From Planctomycetota bacterium (GTDB lineage Bacteria > Planctomycetota > Planctomycetia > Planctomycetales > Planctomycetaceae), in NCBI GenBank assembly GCA_024277145.1, contig JAJRVU010000325.1:1-34392 (forward strand): 34,392 bases of DNA. The letters are read 5' to 3'. Of the stretch, positions 1-8,822 are shown one piece after another. The number at the start of each line of letters is the position of its first letter. Within the stretch, counting starts at the first letter, position 1. Below the pieces are notes generated by a model, which saw only the letters and a list, made by a program, of their open reading frames with translations, did no database searches and was not told where the DNA came from. A program made the translations under genes and the position numbers.

Positions 1-125
1 CTCCTATTACTCGTTACATCCATATGCAGTACCCTTGTGCCTATTGTTGTCTTGGGAAACTTTATTTCTACAGTTTGTATGAAAGGTAGATAGATAGTGA
101 ACTAGAAGCAATAGAAATTAAATCA
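1..125 (+). other. Degraded or unrelated sequence upstream of the carboxyltransferase
   Basis: No intact reading frame is present. The family of the next gene normally starts about 50-60 residues earlier, with a metal-binding aspartate motif, and that part is absent here. In the frame of the gene, codons after the TAG at 87-89 read IDSELEAIEIKSM. This faintly resembles the AIEAGI(K)..EAGGG stretch expected just before the intact homology, as if small indels had scrambled it. I infer damaged coding sequence or low-quality contig-end sequence; the resemblance is by eye only. Confidence 0.35.
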
Positions 126-1823
126 ATGGATCTGGAAGAACAGCAGTGTAGGAGGCTGCTCCCAAATACCACCACAATCACCCTCTTTTTTTATTGTAAT
201 GAAAATGCATTCGACATGATGGATGCATTTCGTGAAACGGCTGGACCTGATGCCAACCTTCAGACACTCGCTCGCGGGGTCAATGTTGTTGGTCTCGATT
301 CTCAATCGAGTGATATTATCAAGCTTCATGCAGAGATGTTTAAAAAGCATGGCATGACAACCATCAGGAACTTTGATGCCCTGAATGATGTCAATAACCT
401 CATCTATAGTGGTCAATGCATTGTTGATGCAGGGTTAAAACATCAGGTTTGTGTCACCATGATGGAACTTCCTCCCGGATGTGAAGGCGCACACGATCCT
501 GATTTTTATGAAATGACATTAAAGAAAATTATTGAAGCAGATATTCCATTTGATTCTGTCTGTTTTAAAGATGCATCAGGCACAGCTGTCCCTTCAAAAG
601 TTTACGAAACAATTAAACGCGCTCGAAAAATCCTTCCCAAAGATGCATTCATTCATTTTCACACACACGAAACGGCTGGAATTGGTGTTTCTGCAAACAA
701 GGCTGCTCTTGATGCAGGTGCAGATGCAATTGACCTTTCGATGGCTCCCTGCTCCGGCGGGACATGTCAACCAGATATCATCGTAATGTGGCATGCGTTA
801 CGTGGAACCGAATACGAACTTGATGTTGATATTGAAAAAATTCGTGAAGCGGAAGAAGTTTTCAAGGATTGCATGAGTGATTACTTCCTGCCTCCAGAAG
901 CAACTTCTGTTGAACCAATGATCCCCTGGAGCCCGATGCCCGGTGGTGCCTTAACTGCGAATACACAAATGCTTCGTGATAACGGGATCATGGATAAATA
1001 TCCTGATATGATCAGAGCAATGAGCGATGTGGTTAAAAAAGGAGGTTATGGAACTTCCGTGACACCCGTTTCGCAGTTCTACTTCCAGCAATCATTTAAT
1101 AATGTGATGTTTGGACCGTGGAAAAAAATTGCTCCTAGTTATGGAAAGATGGTTCTCGGCTATTTTGGAAAAACACCTGTCCCTGCTGATCCTGAAATCA
1201 TCAAGCTTGCTTCAGAGCAACTGGAACTGGAACCAACCACGGTATCTCCGATCATCCTGAATGATGCAGATCCTAAAAAGGGAATTGAACCAGCCAAAAA
1301 AATACTTAAAGAAAATAATCTTGAAATCACTGATGAAAATATATTCATCGTTTCCACCTGTCAGGAAAAAGGAGTAGCCTTCCTAAAAGGTGAAGCAGAA
1401 CTTGGCGTTCGGAAAGTTGATAAATCGGCTTCTTCTGAAGGCGGGGCAGCAGATGGTCCGCAAGGTTACAATATCTCTGTTAATGGAAAATCTTACGCAT
1501 TAGTGATTGATGGAGATCAGGCAACAGTTAATGGAAAACCGTATCAGGTCAGCCTGTCCAAAAATTCGGATACAGCTTCGCCTGCCCATTCTGCAACTTC
1601 TAATGGTGCTTCCACTCTAATCACAGCTCAAATACCAGGAGTTGTTCTCAGGGTGGCTGCTCAGCCGGGCACTTCTGTTTCTGCAGGGCAATCCATTCTT
1701 GTCCTTGAAGCTATGAAAATGGAAATCCAGGTTACTGCACCTTCGGATGGCACAGTTCAGGAAGTTCTGGTCAGCCAGGGAGACCATGTCAAAAATGGAC
1801 AGGAACTTGCAACAATTTCCTGA
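126..1823 (+). CDS. Pyruvate carboxylase subunit B / oxaloacetate decarboxylase alpha-like carboxyltransferase with biotin domain, N-terminus missing
   Basis: The protein transfers carboxyl groups between biotin and a 2-oxo acid. From about residue 20 (LFFYCNENAFDMMD) it matches the carboxyltransferase TIM barrel: the carbamylated-lysine motif is CFKDASG (K148) and the metal histidines are in FHTHETAG (H179, H181), followed by SGGTCQPD. A PYC-OADA-type region follows, then a Ser/Ala-rich linker and a C-terminal biotinyl domain with EAMKME (biotinyl K531). The expected N-terminal strand with the DTTxRD-like metal aspartate is missing, and residues 1-19 have no family resemblance. As written the enzyme would lack a catalytic ligand. 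The ATG at 126 is simply the first start after a TAG at 87-89, with no clear ribosome-binding site. No carboxylase (biotin carboxylase) subunit is adjacent. Family assignment is firm; functionality is doubtful. Confidence 0.85.
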   Translation: MDLEEQQCRRLLPNTTTITLFFYCNENAFDMMDAFRETAGPDANLQTLARGVNVVGLDSQSSDIIKLHAEMFKKHGMTTIRNFDALNDVNNLIYSGQCIVDAGLKHQVCVTMMELPPGCEGAHDPDFYEMTLKKIIEADIPFDSVCFKDASGTAVPSKVYETIKRARKILPKDAFIHFHTHETAGIGVSANKAALDAGADAIDLSMAPCSGGTCQPDIIVMWHALRGTEYELDVDIEKIREAEEVFKDCMSDYFLPPEATSVEPMIPWSPMPGGALTANTQMLRDNGIMDKYPDMIRAMSDVVKKGGYGTSVTPVSQFYFQQSFNNVMFGPWKKIAPSYGKMVLGYFGKTPVPADPEIIKLASEQLELEPTTVSPIILNDADPKKGIEPAKKILKENNLEITDENIFIVSTCQEKGVAFLKGEAELGVRKVDKSASSEGGAADGPQGYNISVNGKSYALVIDGDQATVNGKPYQVSLSKNSDTASPAHSATSNGASTLITAQIPGVVLRVAAQPGTSVSAGQSILVLEAMKMEIQVTAPSDGTVQEVLVSQGDHVKNGQELATIS

Positions 1824-1850
1824 TTCAGTGCGACTGAAAATGAAATCAAC

Positions 1851-1891
1851 TTGAAAACTGTTTCCCTCTTTTTATATGAGGAAGTTTTCAA
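1851..1891. terminator. Bidirectional hairpin between convergent genes
   Basis: TTGAAAACT (1851-1859) pairs with AGTTTTCAA (1883-1891). The inner TTCC/CTC pairs with GAGGAA with small bulges, and the loop is T/A-rich. It lies between the stop of the carboxyltransferase and the stop of the hydrolase on the other strand, overlapping the latter. This is a typical convergent terminator position, although there is no long T-run outside the stem. Confidence 0.45.
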
Positions 1892-2790
1892 TTGACGAGC
1901 GGTTCAACACCTGATGGCGATTCAAGAAGATCGGGATCATCAAGATCAGAAGAATTTAATCCTATTCGAACATTCAACCACTCTTCCATCGTTTTGACTG
2001 TTGATTTCCAATCAAGCTCGTTAAGAACTTCATGATAATGTTCGTCCAGGAAGATAAATTCTTTGTCTGTTGCGGACGTTTGGGAAAGCCAATCTTCGGG
2101 TACATGAGGATCAACAATGTAATCATCCCCTGCCTGTACAATTAATGTAGGAATATTAATCAGTGCAGCATTATCCCAAGCTTCCTTCAAAGCCTCTTGC
2201 ATTGAAAAAAACCACCCTGCAGTGATTGATTGATGAGCCAGAGGATCATTTTCTCTTTCACGTAACTTTTCCTCATTGCGTGTTGTATAACATTGATCAA
2301 CCCGCGACTTGAATCTTTTTAACGGATAGACGTAAGAAAGAATTTTTCCAATAAGAAGAGTCAGGAAAGGAACTTTAACTCGAACCCCGAGTAACGGTGA
2401 GGAGAGTACCATAGCTTTGATATGGTTCGAATACGTTTGACAATAGCGAATTGAAACTAACCCGCCCATACTATGTGCCAGAATTGCAGTCTGTTCAGGA
2501 ACTAATTTAAAATGGAGTCGAATTTTCTCTAAATCTTCACAGTATTGCTGGAACCGAGAGATATGTGTCGGGACTCCTCCTGATCTGCCATGCCCTCGCT
2601 GATCAGGCACAAGAACATTCCACCCACGATCAACAAAATAACGGGCAACATGTTCGTACCGCATCCCATGCTCACTCATCCCGTGAACAATTAATAATGT
2701 TGGCCTTTTATCCGAATTAAAACTGAAGTATCTCCTGACCAGGAGTTGGACATGATCGTCGGATTCGATGTAGTATTCATTGCAATTCAT
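1888..2790 (-). CDS. Alpha/beta hydrolase, monoacylglycerol lipase-like (serine aminopeptidase S33 fold)
   Basis: A 300-residue cytoplasmic alpha/beta hydrolase; the family cleaves monoacylglycerols or similar esters. Visible landmarks are the oxyanion region LLIVHGMSEHGMRYEH, the DQRGHGRSGG loop, the nucleophile elbow AHSMGG (S107), the acid in QAGDDYIVD (D223) and the catalytic histidine in DEHYHEVLNE (H253), all in the expected order. Length is normal for the family. I chose the ATG at 2790 because AGGAG sits five bases upstream; a TTG one codon earlier is also open. No signal peptide. The acidic last 25 residues (SSDLDDPDLLESPSG) are an unconserved tail. It is transcribed convergently with the carboxyltransferase and preceded by a 640-bp gap, so it is probably monocistronic. 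The substrate cannot be told from sequence. Confidence 0.88.
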   Translation of the reverse strand: MNCNEYYIESDDHVQLLVRRYFSFNSDKRPTLLIVHGMSEHGMRYEHVARYFVDRGWNVLVPDQRGHGRSGGVPTHISRFQQYCEDLEKIRLHFKLVPEQTAILAHSMGGLVSIRYCQTYSNHIKAMVLSSPLLGVRVKVPFLTLLIGKILSYVYPLKRFKSRVDQCYTTRNEEKLRERENDPLAHQSITAGWFFSMQEALKEAWDNAALINIPTLIVQAGDDYIVDPHVPEDWLSQTSATDKEFIFLDEHYHEVLNELDWKSTVKTMEEWLNVRIGLNSSDLDDPDLLESPSGVEPLVN

Positions 2791-2949
2791 CAAATCTCCT
2801 TATTTTAGAGTAGATCCATCGCCAGCGAACCAAAACTCATTGAGACACAATTCCTCAACTTTCTTCCAGAATTAAACTCTCACAATCAAGTTCCAGAACC
2901 AATTTCAGATCATTTCACTGCCCCTGCTCTTTCGAGCTTCAAATGTCTT

Positions 2950-2977
2950 GTGCAATTTGCACGCTCGTTGCGTGCAA
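2950..2977. repeat. Three-part inverted repeat with mutually exclusive hairpins
   Basis: GTGCAA (2950-2955), TTGCACGC (2957-2964) and GCGTGCAA (2970-2977). The middle segment can pair either with the left one or perfectly, over 8 bp with a 5-nt loop, with the right one. No T-run follows, so it is not an obvious terminator. It could equally be a dimer-binding operator. Confidence 0.4.
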
Positions 2978-3117
2978 CTCGAACTGAGCTAAGTAAAGTT
3001 TACCTATAGTTGGACTACTACTATTAATACGATGAACAGACAAAATGAGTTGAATTTATCCCATAAATATCACAAAAAAGGACATTATGTACACTATCTC
3101 TGTGTAAGTATGGGTTA

Positions 3118-3148
3118 TCTGGAGAGAATTCGCTCTATTTTCTCCAGA
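3118..3148. repeat. Inverted repeat TCTGGAGA...TCTCCAGA
   Basis: A perfect 8-bp inverted repeat with a 15-nt loop (arms 3118-3125 and 3141-3148), about 290 bp upstream of the VWA gene start. No T-run follows on either strand. Role unknown: RNA hairpin or operator. Confidence 0.35.
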
Positions 3149-3434
3149 GATTACAATTCAACCATCCCTATTATCATTAGATCGGTATTTTCAATCCGAA
3201 TCTGAAGGACGAGATTTTCTTGAGATCATTAGCATCCACGTGTATAATTCAGGCATAAGTGCTTCTGCTTCAATATCTTTCGATTTCATGTCACTGTTTT
3301 TTTATCATATTGAATATAAGTTGATATAATCCTCATTGTTGAAATCTGGATTTCCAGTATCATTTTTCGGGCTGCTCACAAACTATTAATCAATTCGAAT
3401 TCCCGTCGATCATCCTTTTGCAGAAAATAAGCTA

Positions 3435-5348
3435 TTGGTCTCCGCCGCATTTCCAAATCCTGAATCGAACAAAGGCCGAAGTTCGGTATTTTCGCGATTG
3501 AAATCCCACGTCTCCGGGTGGGCGGTCAGCCTCCTCATCCACATTTTAATTCTTGTTATTCTCGCAACAATCACAAGAATTTCACTCAACGAATCTCAGG
3601 ACCAACTGGTAACTCTTCTTCCTGAAGAAGTAACAGAAATGTTGAAAAATATTGAATTGGAAACCAAAGTTGAAATGGTTGTTGGCAATCAGGGTTCATT
3701 AGATGAACTTGGAAACTCCCAGCAATTGTCAACGATTGTCTCACAAATGCCCGTCAACGAAATTAAAATTGAAGTTGATAATTCTTATTCCAATTTTAAA
3801 ATCCCCATTCAAACGAGTTCAGTCGAACTTCCTGAATCAAATATTCTTGCAGCGGTTAATACAACAGGGAGTACAGAAAACCCAACTGGCGGTGTCCAGG
3901 GAGCAGTTGACCGCATTACTTTTGAAATAGCGAGTTCATTAAAAGAACGAAAAGTTCTTGTTGTCTGGCTTTTTGATGCATCACTTTCATTGAAAAAAAG
4001 GCGTGATGCCATCTCAGGTCGTTTTGAAAAAATTTACGAACAGCTTGGACAATTAAAAGCAACAAAAGATAATGCATTATTAACTGCGATTACCACTTTT
4101 GGAAAAGAAACAAAATTCCTGACTGAAAAACCAATTGCGGATGTCTCTAAATTGATTGAACTCACCAAAAACATTCAACAGGATGATTCAGGTGTCGAAA
4201 AAGTTTTTTCAGCGACATCATTAGTGATTAATAAATATAAAAAATATCGCGGTCGCACCGGAGGCAGACGAAAAATCATGATAATTATTGTCACCGATGA
4301 AAGAGGTGATGATTATTCATTGATTGAGAACACAATTGAAATTGCTCAAAGGGCTTCCATTCCTATTTATTGTATTGGTGATGGAGCAGTTTTTGGACGT
4401 GAAAAAGGTTATGTTAACTGGGAATTCCCTGACGGAACATCAGATTATATTCCAGTGGATCAGGGACCTGAAAGTATTTTTCTTGAAAGGCTACAAATCC
4501 CCTTCTGGGGAAATGATTCATGGAGAATGGAAGTGGTTGCATCTGGTTTTGGCCCCTATGCATTGACAAGACTTTGCAGAGAATCGGGTGGATTGTACTT
4601 TGTGAGTTCTCAAAACCGGTCCGTCAATTTTGATTTGGAAACATTGCGCCAATATCAACCAGATTATCTTTCTCTAGCAAAATACCAGAAATTTGTTTCA
4701 GGAAATAAAGCTCAAAACTCTCTAGTCAAAGCCTCTTTAATGAAACGCATCAGAAGAATCCCCGAACCAGTCACGGAATTCCGTGCTGATACAGAGAAAA
4801 ACCTGAGAAGCGAGATCACGGAATCCCAAAAACCAATGGCTGAGTTGAAATATGGACTTCAGGAGATCCTGAGAGAACTTGAAAAAGGAATTAAAGATCG
4901 TGAAAAAATTACTTCACCACGCTGGCAAGCTGGCTATGACCTTGCAATTGGACGCGTCCTGGCTATGCATGTAAGATCCTATGGATATGATTCACTTCTC
5001 GCTGAGATGAAAACGTCGCCGAAACCTTTCACTAATAAAAAAAGTAATACATGGTTACTCAGGCCTGCCAATAATATCGAAGGCGAACAAAAAATCATCA
5101 AGATGGCAGAAACGGCCAAAAAATATTTAAACCGCATCATACAAGATCACCCGGAAACCCCTTGGGCATTTCTGGCTAAGGAAGAGCTCAAATCTCCTAT
5201 GGGATGGAAGTGGAGAGAAACAAATCGGTTTTATCCTCCGGAACCAAAAACTCCTGAAGAACGGAAAGCTCTTCTACTAGCAGTCGAGCAGGAACGACGA
5301 GAAGAAGAGATGCAAAAACAGGCCCGTGGTCCCCGACCTAAATTATAA
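3435..5348 (+). CDS. Membrane-anchored von Willebrand factor A domain protein
   Basis: A 637-residue protein with a short basic N-terminus, one membrane segment (about residues 29-48, VSLLIHILILVILATIT) and a linker of about 120 residues. The VWA domain spans roughly 171-390. The MIDAS metal site is visible as DASLS (D181, S183, S185) and a later aspartate in IVTDERGDD (D288). VWA domains bind protein partners through a divalent metal; here the domain would lie outside the cytoplasmic membrane. The C-terminal third (about 450-637) is charged and partly helical with no recognised domain. The start is TTG at 3435: it is the only usable start before the membrane segment, and a stop lies in frame at 3387-3389. 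Neighbours are divergent or convergent, so it is likely a single-gene unit. Function unknown beyond the domain. Confidence 0.85.
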   Translation: MVSAAFPNPESNKGRSSVFSRLKSHVSGWAVSLLIHILILVILATITRISLNESQDQLVTLLPEEVTEMLKNIELETKVEMVVGNQGSLDELGNSQQLSTIVSQMPVNEIKIEVDNSYSNFKIPIQTSSVELPESNILAAVNTTGSTENPTGGVQGAVDRITFEIASSLKERKVLVVWLFDASLSLKKRRDAISGRFEKIYEQLGQLKATKDNALLTAITTFGKETKFLTEKPIADVSKLIELTKNIQQDDSGVEKVFSATSLVINKYKKYRGRTGGRRKIMIIIVTDERGDDYSLIENTIEIAQRASIPIYCIGDGAVFGREKGYVNWEFPDGTSDYIPVDQGPESIFLERLQIPFWGNDSWRMEVVASGFGPYALTRLCRESGGLYFVSSQNRSVNFDLETLRQYQPDYLSLAKYQKFVSGNKAQNSLVKASLMKRIRRIPEPVTEFRADTEKNLRSEITESQKPMAELKYGLQEILRELEKGIKDREKITSPRWQAGYDLAIGRVLAMHVRSYGYDSLLAEMKTSPKPFTNKKSNTWLLRPANNIEGEQKIIKMAETAKKYLNRIIQDHPETPWAFLAKEELKSPMGWKWRETNRFYPPEPKTPEERKALLLAVEQERREEEMQKQARGPRPKL

Positions 5349-5481
5349 TTGGCTGATGCCTAAAGCTGATGTCTAAATATTTCAGCCAAGTGCATGATGC
5401 ACAGAAATGAAGCGTCGCTGGATAGCTTGGAGACTATATTTCAAGACTCTTATACCCGCTACCAGGAAATAAAACCCACTG

Positions 5482-5510
5482 CACGTAAATAAAACTTGCT
5501 TTAGAAAGCA
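5482..5510 (-). terminator. Candidate terminator of the SBF-like transporter
   Basis: On the minus strand TGCTTT and AAAGCA (5497-5510) form a short hairpin just after the transporter stop, followed by AGTTTTATTT. The stem is only five or six pairs with a very tight loop, so the call is weak. Confidence 0.3.
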
Positions 5511-5518
5511 GGAAGAAG

Positions 5519-6550
5519 TTATTTCTTCAATGCCAACTGCTTTTCAGCAAATCGGCTTGCAATAATGGTATCGGTAAATAGTTGCAAGGTATGAAATATC
5601 AGCAAGGGCATGATTGCAAACGGAACTCCAATTCCTTCCCCTAATAAATTTGGATTTCCAAACATGCTCGGATCTGTTGCTATCAGCACGCCAATAGGCA
5701 ACGTTTTCTGGCTTCCTGCAAATGCTGAGGCAATTTGATCTTCCCGGGAAAACCTGAATATTTTTGCCCCATAATAAGCAACGACCATTGCCAGTAAATG
5801 AACCAGCAGGCAGGAAAAAACAACAATCAGTACAGAGCTCATCGAGGCAGGCTGTCCGATTTCTTTCAGTCGAATTCCCCCTTTGCAAGCAGCTGAAAAA
5901 ACAATAAACAAAATACAAATTTGCCCGGTGTTACTGAGTTGTTTTTTTCGCCTTGTTGCAAAAGAGCGTAACAGAGGAATGCCCCTGACCATTTGGCCAA
6001 TGATTGTAGGAATAAGGACTGCAATGACCAATCGTTGCACCATCTCCCCCATATTAAGTTTCATCCCATGTGAGACAATCATGTTTAACCAGAATGGCGT
6101 AATCAGAAAACAAAGCCCATTCGTCAGCACGGTTACTAAAAGTGAGACTGCATCATTCCCTTCTGCTTTTCGAGTCCAGACAGAGGCTGCTGCCATCGTA
6201 CAGGGAACAGTACAAGCAATAAGTAACCCATATTTAAAATCTTCCGTCCCCTGAATTTTCATCACCTGCCAACCAATTAACGGAAGAATTCCATAGTTGG
6301 CAAAAGAAGCCCATAAAACAGGGGCAGGCGATTTGACTGCTTTCCCAAATTGGGAACTGTCCAGACTGAAAGACATGAGAAACAGAACAAAAGCAGTGAC
6401 AAGGCTGGGATTGGCATATTTGAGAACACCAAGCAGTTGATCTGAGTCAATCTGATAACCAGTAGCTATTCCACCAGCAATTGTCATGACCAGACAAATC
6501 AGAAACCATCTTTGCAAAAAGTATTGAACAAATTTATTCTGATGGCTCAT
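5519..6550 (-). CDS. SBF-like bile acid:sodium symporter family (BASS) membrane transporter
   Basis: An integral membrane protein with about nine to ten hydrophobic segments, resembling the SBF-like branch of the bile acid/sodium symporter superfamily (bacterial YfeH and SLC10A7-type proteins). Conserved features are the TVPCTMAAASVWTRKAEGNDA region, TNGLCFLITP after it, and FAGSQKTLPIGV near the C-terminus. The family imports organic anions or is linked to ion homeostasis; the substrate cannot be predicted. I prefer the ATG at 6550 (343 residues, MSHQNKF). An open TTG start 12 codons upstream at 6586 would add a charged stretch not expected in the family. No strong ribosome-binding site is seen at either. 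It lies downstream of, and in the same direction as, the lipoprotein gene, with an 84-120-bp gap. Confidence 0.85.
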   Translation of the reverse strand: MSHQNKFVQYFLQRWFLICLVMTIAGGIATGYQIDSDQLLGVLKYANPSLVTAFVLFLMSFSLDSSQFGKAVKSPAPVLWASFANYGILPLIGWQVMKIQGTEDFKYGLLIACTVPCTMAAASVWTRKAEGNDAVSLLVTVLTNGLCFLITPFWLNMIVSHGMKLNMGEMVQRLVIAVLIPTIIGQMVRGIPLLRSFATRRKKQLSNTGQICILFIVFSAACKGGIRLKEIGQPASMSSVLIVVFSCLLVHLLAMVVAYYGAKIFRFSREDQIASAFAGSQKTLPIGVLIATDPSMFGNPNLLGEGIGVPFAIMPLLIFHTLQLFTDTIIASRFAEKQLALKK

Positions 6551-6670
6551 TTCGAAATCAAATCTTACTGCAAGCGGGCTGACCAATTCTTGTGAAATTC
6601 AAACTATTCGCTCTGTCCAGCTTCTTTACATGAATAATAATATTGGATCTGAAGTTGGACCAATAAAACA

Positions 6671-8725
6671 TTATTCTTTTTTATCAGATGTTTTATCTTC
6701 AGATTTCTTTTCTTCAACCTCGGATTTTTCTTTCCCTTCATCCGATTTCCCAGAATCTTTTGTCTTATTTTCAGAATCTGTTTTTTCCGGTTTATCTACT
6801 GATTTTTCTTTAGAATTCTCTTCTGATTTTCCCGACGGTTTCTCATCCGTTTTTACAGTTTTCTCTTTATTATCTTTTGCCTTTTCCACAGGCTTATCAG
6901 CTGATTTTCCCTTCGGCTTAGTTTCTTTTTTCACCTCAGATTTTCCATCTTTTTCTGCAGTTTTTTCTTTAGGCTTATCTTCTACTGGTTTTGATTCTTT
7001 CTTTTCTTTTGAAGCTTCTTTTTCCTTAACTGCAGCAGCTTCAATTGTTTTTTTATTCCAACGTTTATACCAAAATGTAGCTGAAGGATAATAAATGGAA
7101 TTCGGGGAAGGATTAGCAAGTAATTTTCCTGTTTCTTCAGGCTTTCCTAACTGAGCAATTGATTGAGAAATAAGTATCCGGCATTGTGTAGACCATTTTC
7201 CTCTTACTTTTGTTAATTGCATATATTGCAGGAAACGTGCAAGCGCTGTCTCATAGTCTTCAAGTTCGTAAGAACATATTCCTCGCCAGAAAATTCCATC
7301 CTGTATGGCAATTACATTCATTTGCACCATACTTGAATTCGCATTAATTTCAGGCTTTTGATTTTCTTTTTTAGCGACTAACTGAATATTCTGATACATT
7401 TTAATAGCAACAGGAAGTTTGCCAGTCATCTGTATGATACGGCATTTCAACAAGTCTTTGGTATATACAATACGCCCTTTTAATTTTTTTTTGTCTCTAC
7501 TTTCTTTATCTTTATCGTTGAATGTCGCCCTGCTTCTTTCAAATGGTTCCTCAAATTTAACAGGCGATTTAAAAGGTGCTCTCATTGCTTCTAAATATTT
7601 AATCTGATTTTCATCAAGTTTATAAGCAGCCAGATTCTGTTTTTCATAATAGTCCCAAACCTTCAAATCTTCTTTTTTCCAGAAATCATGACCTGCTTCT
7701 CCAACTCGTGTTAATAATCCATCTCCTGCATCATTATTAATAAGACTGTCAGCCATGATGACAGAATGGGATCCCCCCAGAGAAAACTGGAGTGCTTTCA
7801 TTCGGTCACTGTAGAAACTGGAATCACCAATCACGTACACATCAGGTTTTTTAAGAATGTCTGCTGTAAATGGATACGGCTCTTCTTTATTAATATCCAG
7901 AGCAGACAAAAGTTCAGGATTTGAAATAACTTCAGTAAGCGTTGCTGGCTTGGTAACCAGAACATCCTTTTCGGGATTATCCTCTTTTCCCGGAATTGGA
8001 ATTCCAACAAGGGGATCGAAAAGATGGATTCCTGAATTTAAAAGAACTCCAACTAAATATGTTTTCTTATTACCATTTGAAACATCGGTAGAAAGGCTGA
8101 TTAAAACGGAGTCAATTTTCAGTTGTCTTACCAGATTTGAGAACAACCAGACACGATCTTCAACGGCTCCTCGTCCAAACATCATTACACGAAATGCAGT
8201 TAAGGGAATAGTCGGTTCCCCCACTTCCCGAAGCCCAATATTCCTGACGACAAAATCAAACAATTCAACAACTTGCTCTAATTCAGTTGATTTATAACCA
8301 GCAACGTTTTCAGCAATTTCTTTATAAAGCAGGTTATCACGAATGTGCATTGCATCAATGATATCAAATCTTTGATCTAAAGTGCGATCGAGTATCTCAC
8401 CATCAAGCATTCCTTTCAATTCTTCTTTTTTAAGAGTCATCTGAATAACATCAAGATCAATGCAGGATTCAGACCATTGATTCAGAAGTGAAACCGGCAT
8501 GTCAGGAGATGCGGTAATGATAAGTCGGTCTGGTCCAAGCATATCAAACGCACTATCCAGCCAATCATCACAGTCTTTTTCTGAACTTATATTTTCCTGA
8601 TCAGCTTCTTCATCAGAATCCGTGACAGGAGGTCTGCAACCTACAAATAAAACAGACGAAAAAAGCATAATAAAAAACATGTTTCTAAAGAGCTGAAACT
8701 TTTTATTAGAAAATGTATAGACCAT
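6671..8725 (-). CDS. Secreted lipoprotein with transglutaminase-like region and Lys/Glu/Ser-rich tail
   Basis: A 684-residue predicted lipoprotein. A basic start and hydrophobic stretch end in the lipobox LFVGC (lipidated C30), followed by an acidic linker. Residues about 165-260 resemble a transglutaminase-like core as found in planctomycete proteins (FGRGAVEDRVWLFSNLVRQLKIDSV and LFDPLVGIPIPG). However, the position of the usual catalytic cysteine appears to be valine, so enzymatic activity is unlikely. A TPR-like helical stretch follows (around 470-550, YETALARFLQYMQL). The last ~120 residues are almost only K, E, S, D, P and T. That tail might bind polyanions or act as a flexible spacer at the cell surface. 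It lies 97 bp downstream of kdsA in the same direction. No specific function is recognised. Confidence 0.75.
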   Translation of the reverse strand: MVYTFSNKKFQLFRNMFFIMLFSSVLFVGCRPPVTDSDEEADQENISSEKDCDDWLDSAFDMLGPDRLIITASPDMPVSLLNQWSESCIDLDVIQMTLKKEELKGMLDGEILDRTLDQRFDIIDAMHIRDNLLYKEIAENVAGYKSTELEQVVELFDFVVRNIGLREVGEPTIPLTAFRVMMFGRGAVEDRVWLFSNLVRQLKIDSVLISLSTDVSNGNKKTYLVGVLLNSGIHLFDPLVGIPIPGKEDNPEKDVLVTKPATLTEVISNPELLSALDINKEEPYPFTADILKKPDVYVIGDSSFYSDRMKALQFSLGGSHSVIMADSLINNDAGDGLLTRVGEAGHDFWKKEDLKVWDYYEKQNLAAYKLDENQIKYLEAMRAPFKSPVKFEEPFERSRATFNDKDKESRDKKKLKGRIVYTKDLLKCRIIQMTGKLPVAIKMYQNIQLVAKKENQKPEINANSSMVQMNVIAIQDGIFWRGICSYELEDYETALARFLQYMQLTKVRGKWSTQCRILISQSIAQLGKPEETGKLLANPSPNSIYYPSATFWYKRWNKKTIEAAAVKEKEASKEKKESKPVEDKPKEKTAEKDGKSEVKKETKPKGKSADKPVEKAKDNKEKTVKTDEKPSGKSEENSKEKSVDKPEKTDSENKTKDSGKSDEGKEKSEVEEKKSEDKTSDKKE

Positions 8726-8783
8726 GATTAATCACCAATTAAAAAAATAAAGTAAGAAATAAAATTGCTCAGTCGCTAAATAT

Positions 8784-8820
8784 CAATTCAAAAAGAAGCA
8801 ATTCAAAAAGAAGCAATTCA
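8784..8820. repeat. 15-bp direct repeat, 2.4 copies
   Basis: The unit CAATTCAAAAAGAAG occurs at 8784-8798 and 8799-8813, with a partial third copy at 8814-8820, between kdsA and the lipoprotein gene. It is probably a small slippage-generated minisatellite, in the space where the lipoprotein promoter or leader would lie. Confidence 0.7.
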
Positions 8821-8822
8821 AC

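Larger units (their letters stand above)
2794..3434. other. Intergenic region between divergent hydrolase and VWA genes
   Basis: This gap should hold the promoters of both flanking genes. It contains two hairpin-forming repeats (listed separately) and a TATAAT at 3325-3330 that could be the -10 of the VWA gene, though the matching -35 is poor. A 57-codon open frame at 3032-3205 has no ribosome-binding site or recognisable content. I see no RNA gene or mobile element. Confidence 0.5.

Noticed and set aside
3032-3205. 57-codon plus-strand frame in the gap before the VWA gene
   Set aside because: No ribosome-binding site, no recognisable content, and it runs through the 3118-3148 hairpin; compatible with chance in AT-rich DNA.
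6630-7091. Long plus-strand frame rich in Ser and Phe
   Set aside because: It is the antisense shadow of the Lys/Glu-rich lipoprotein tail; composition follows from the complementary codons.
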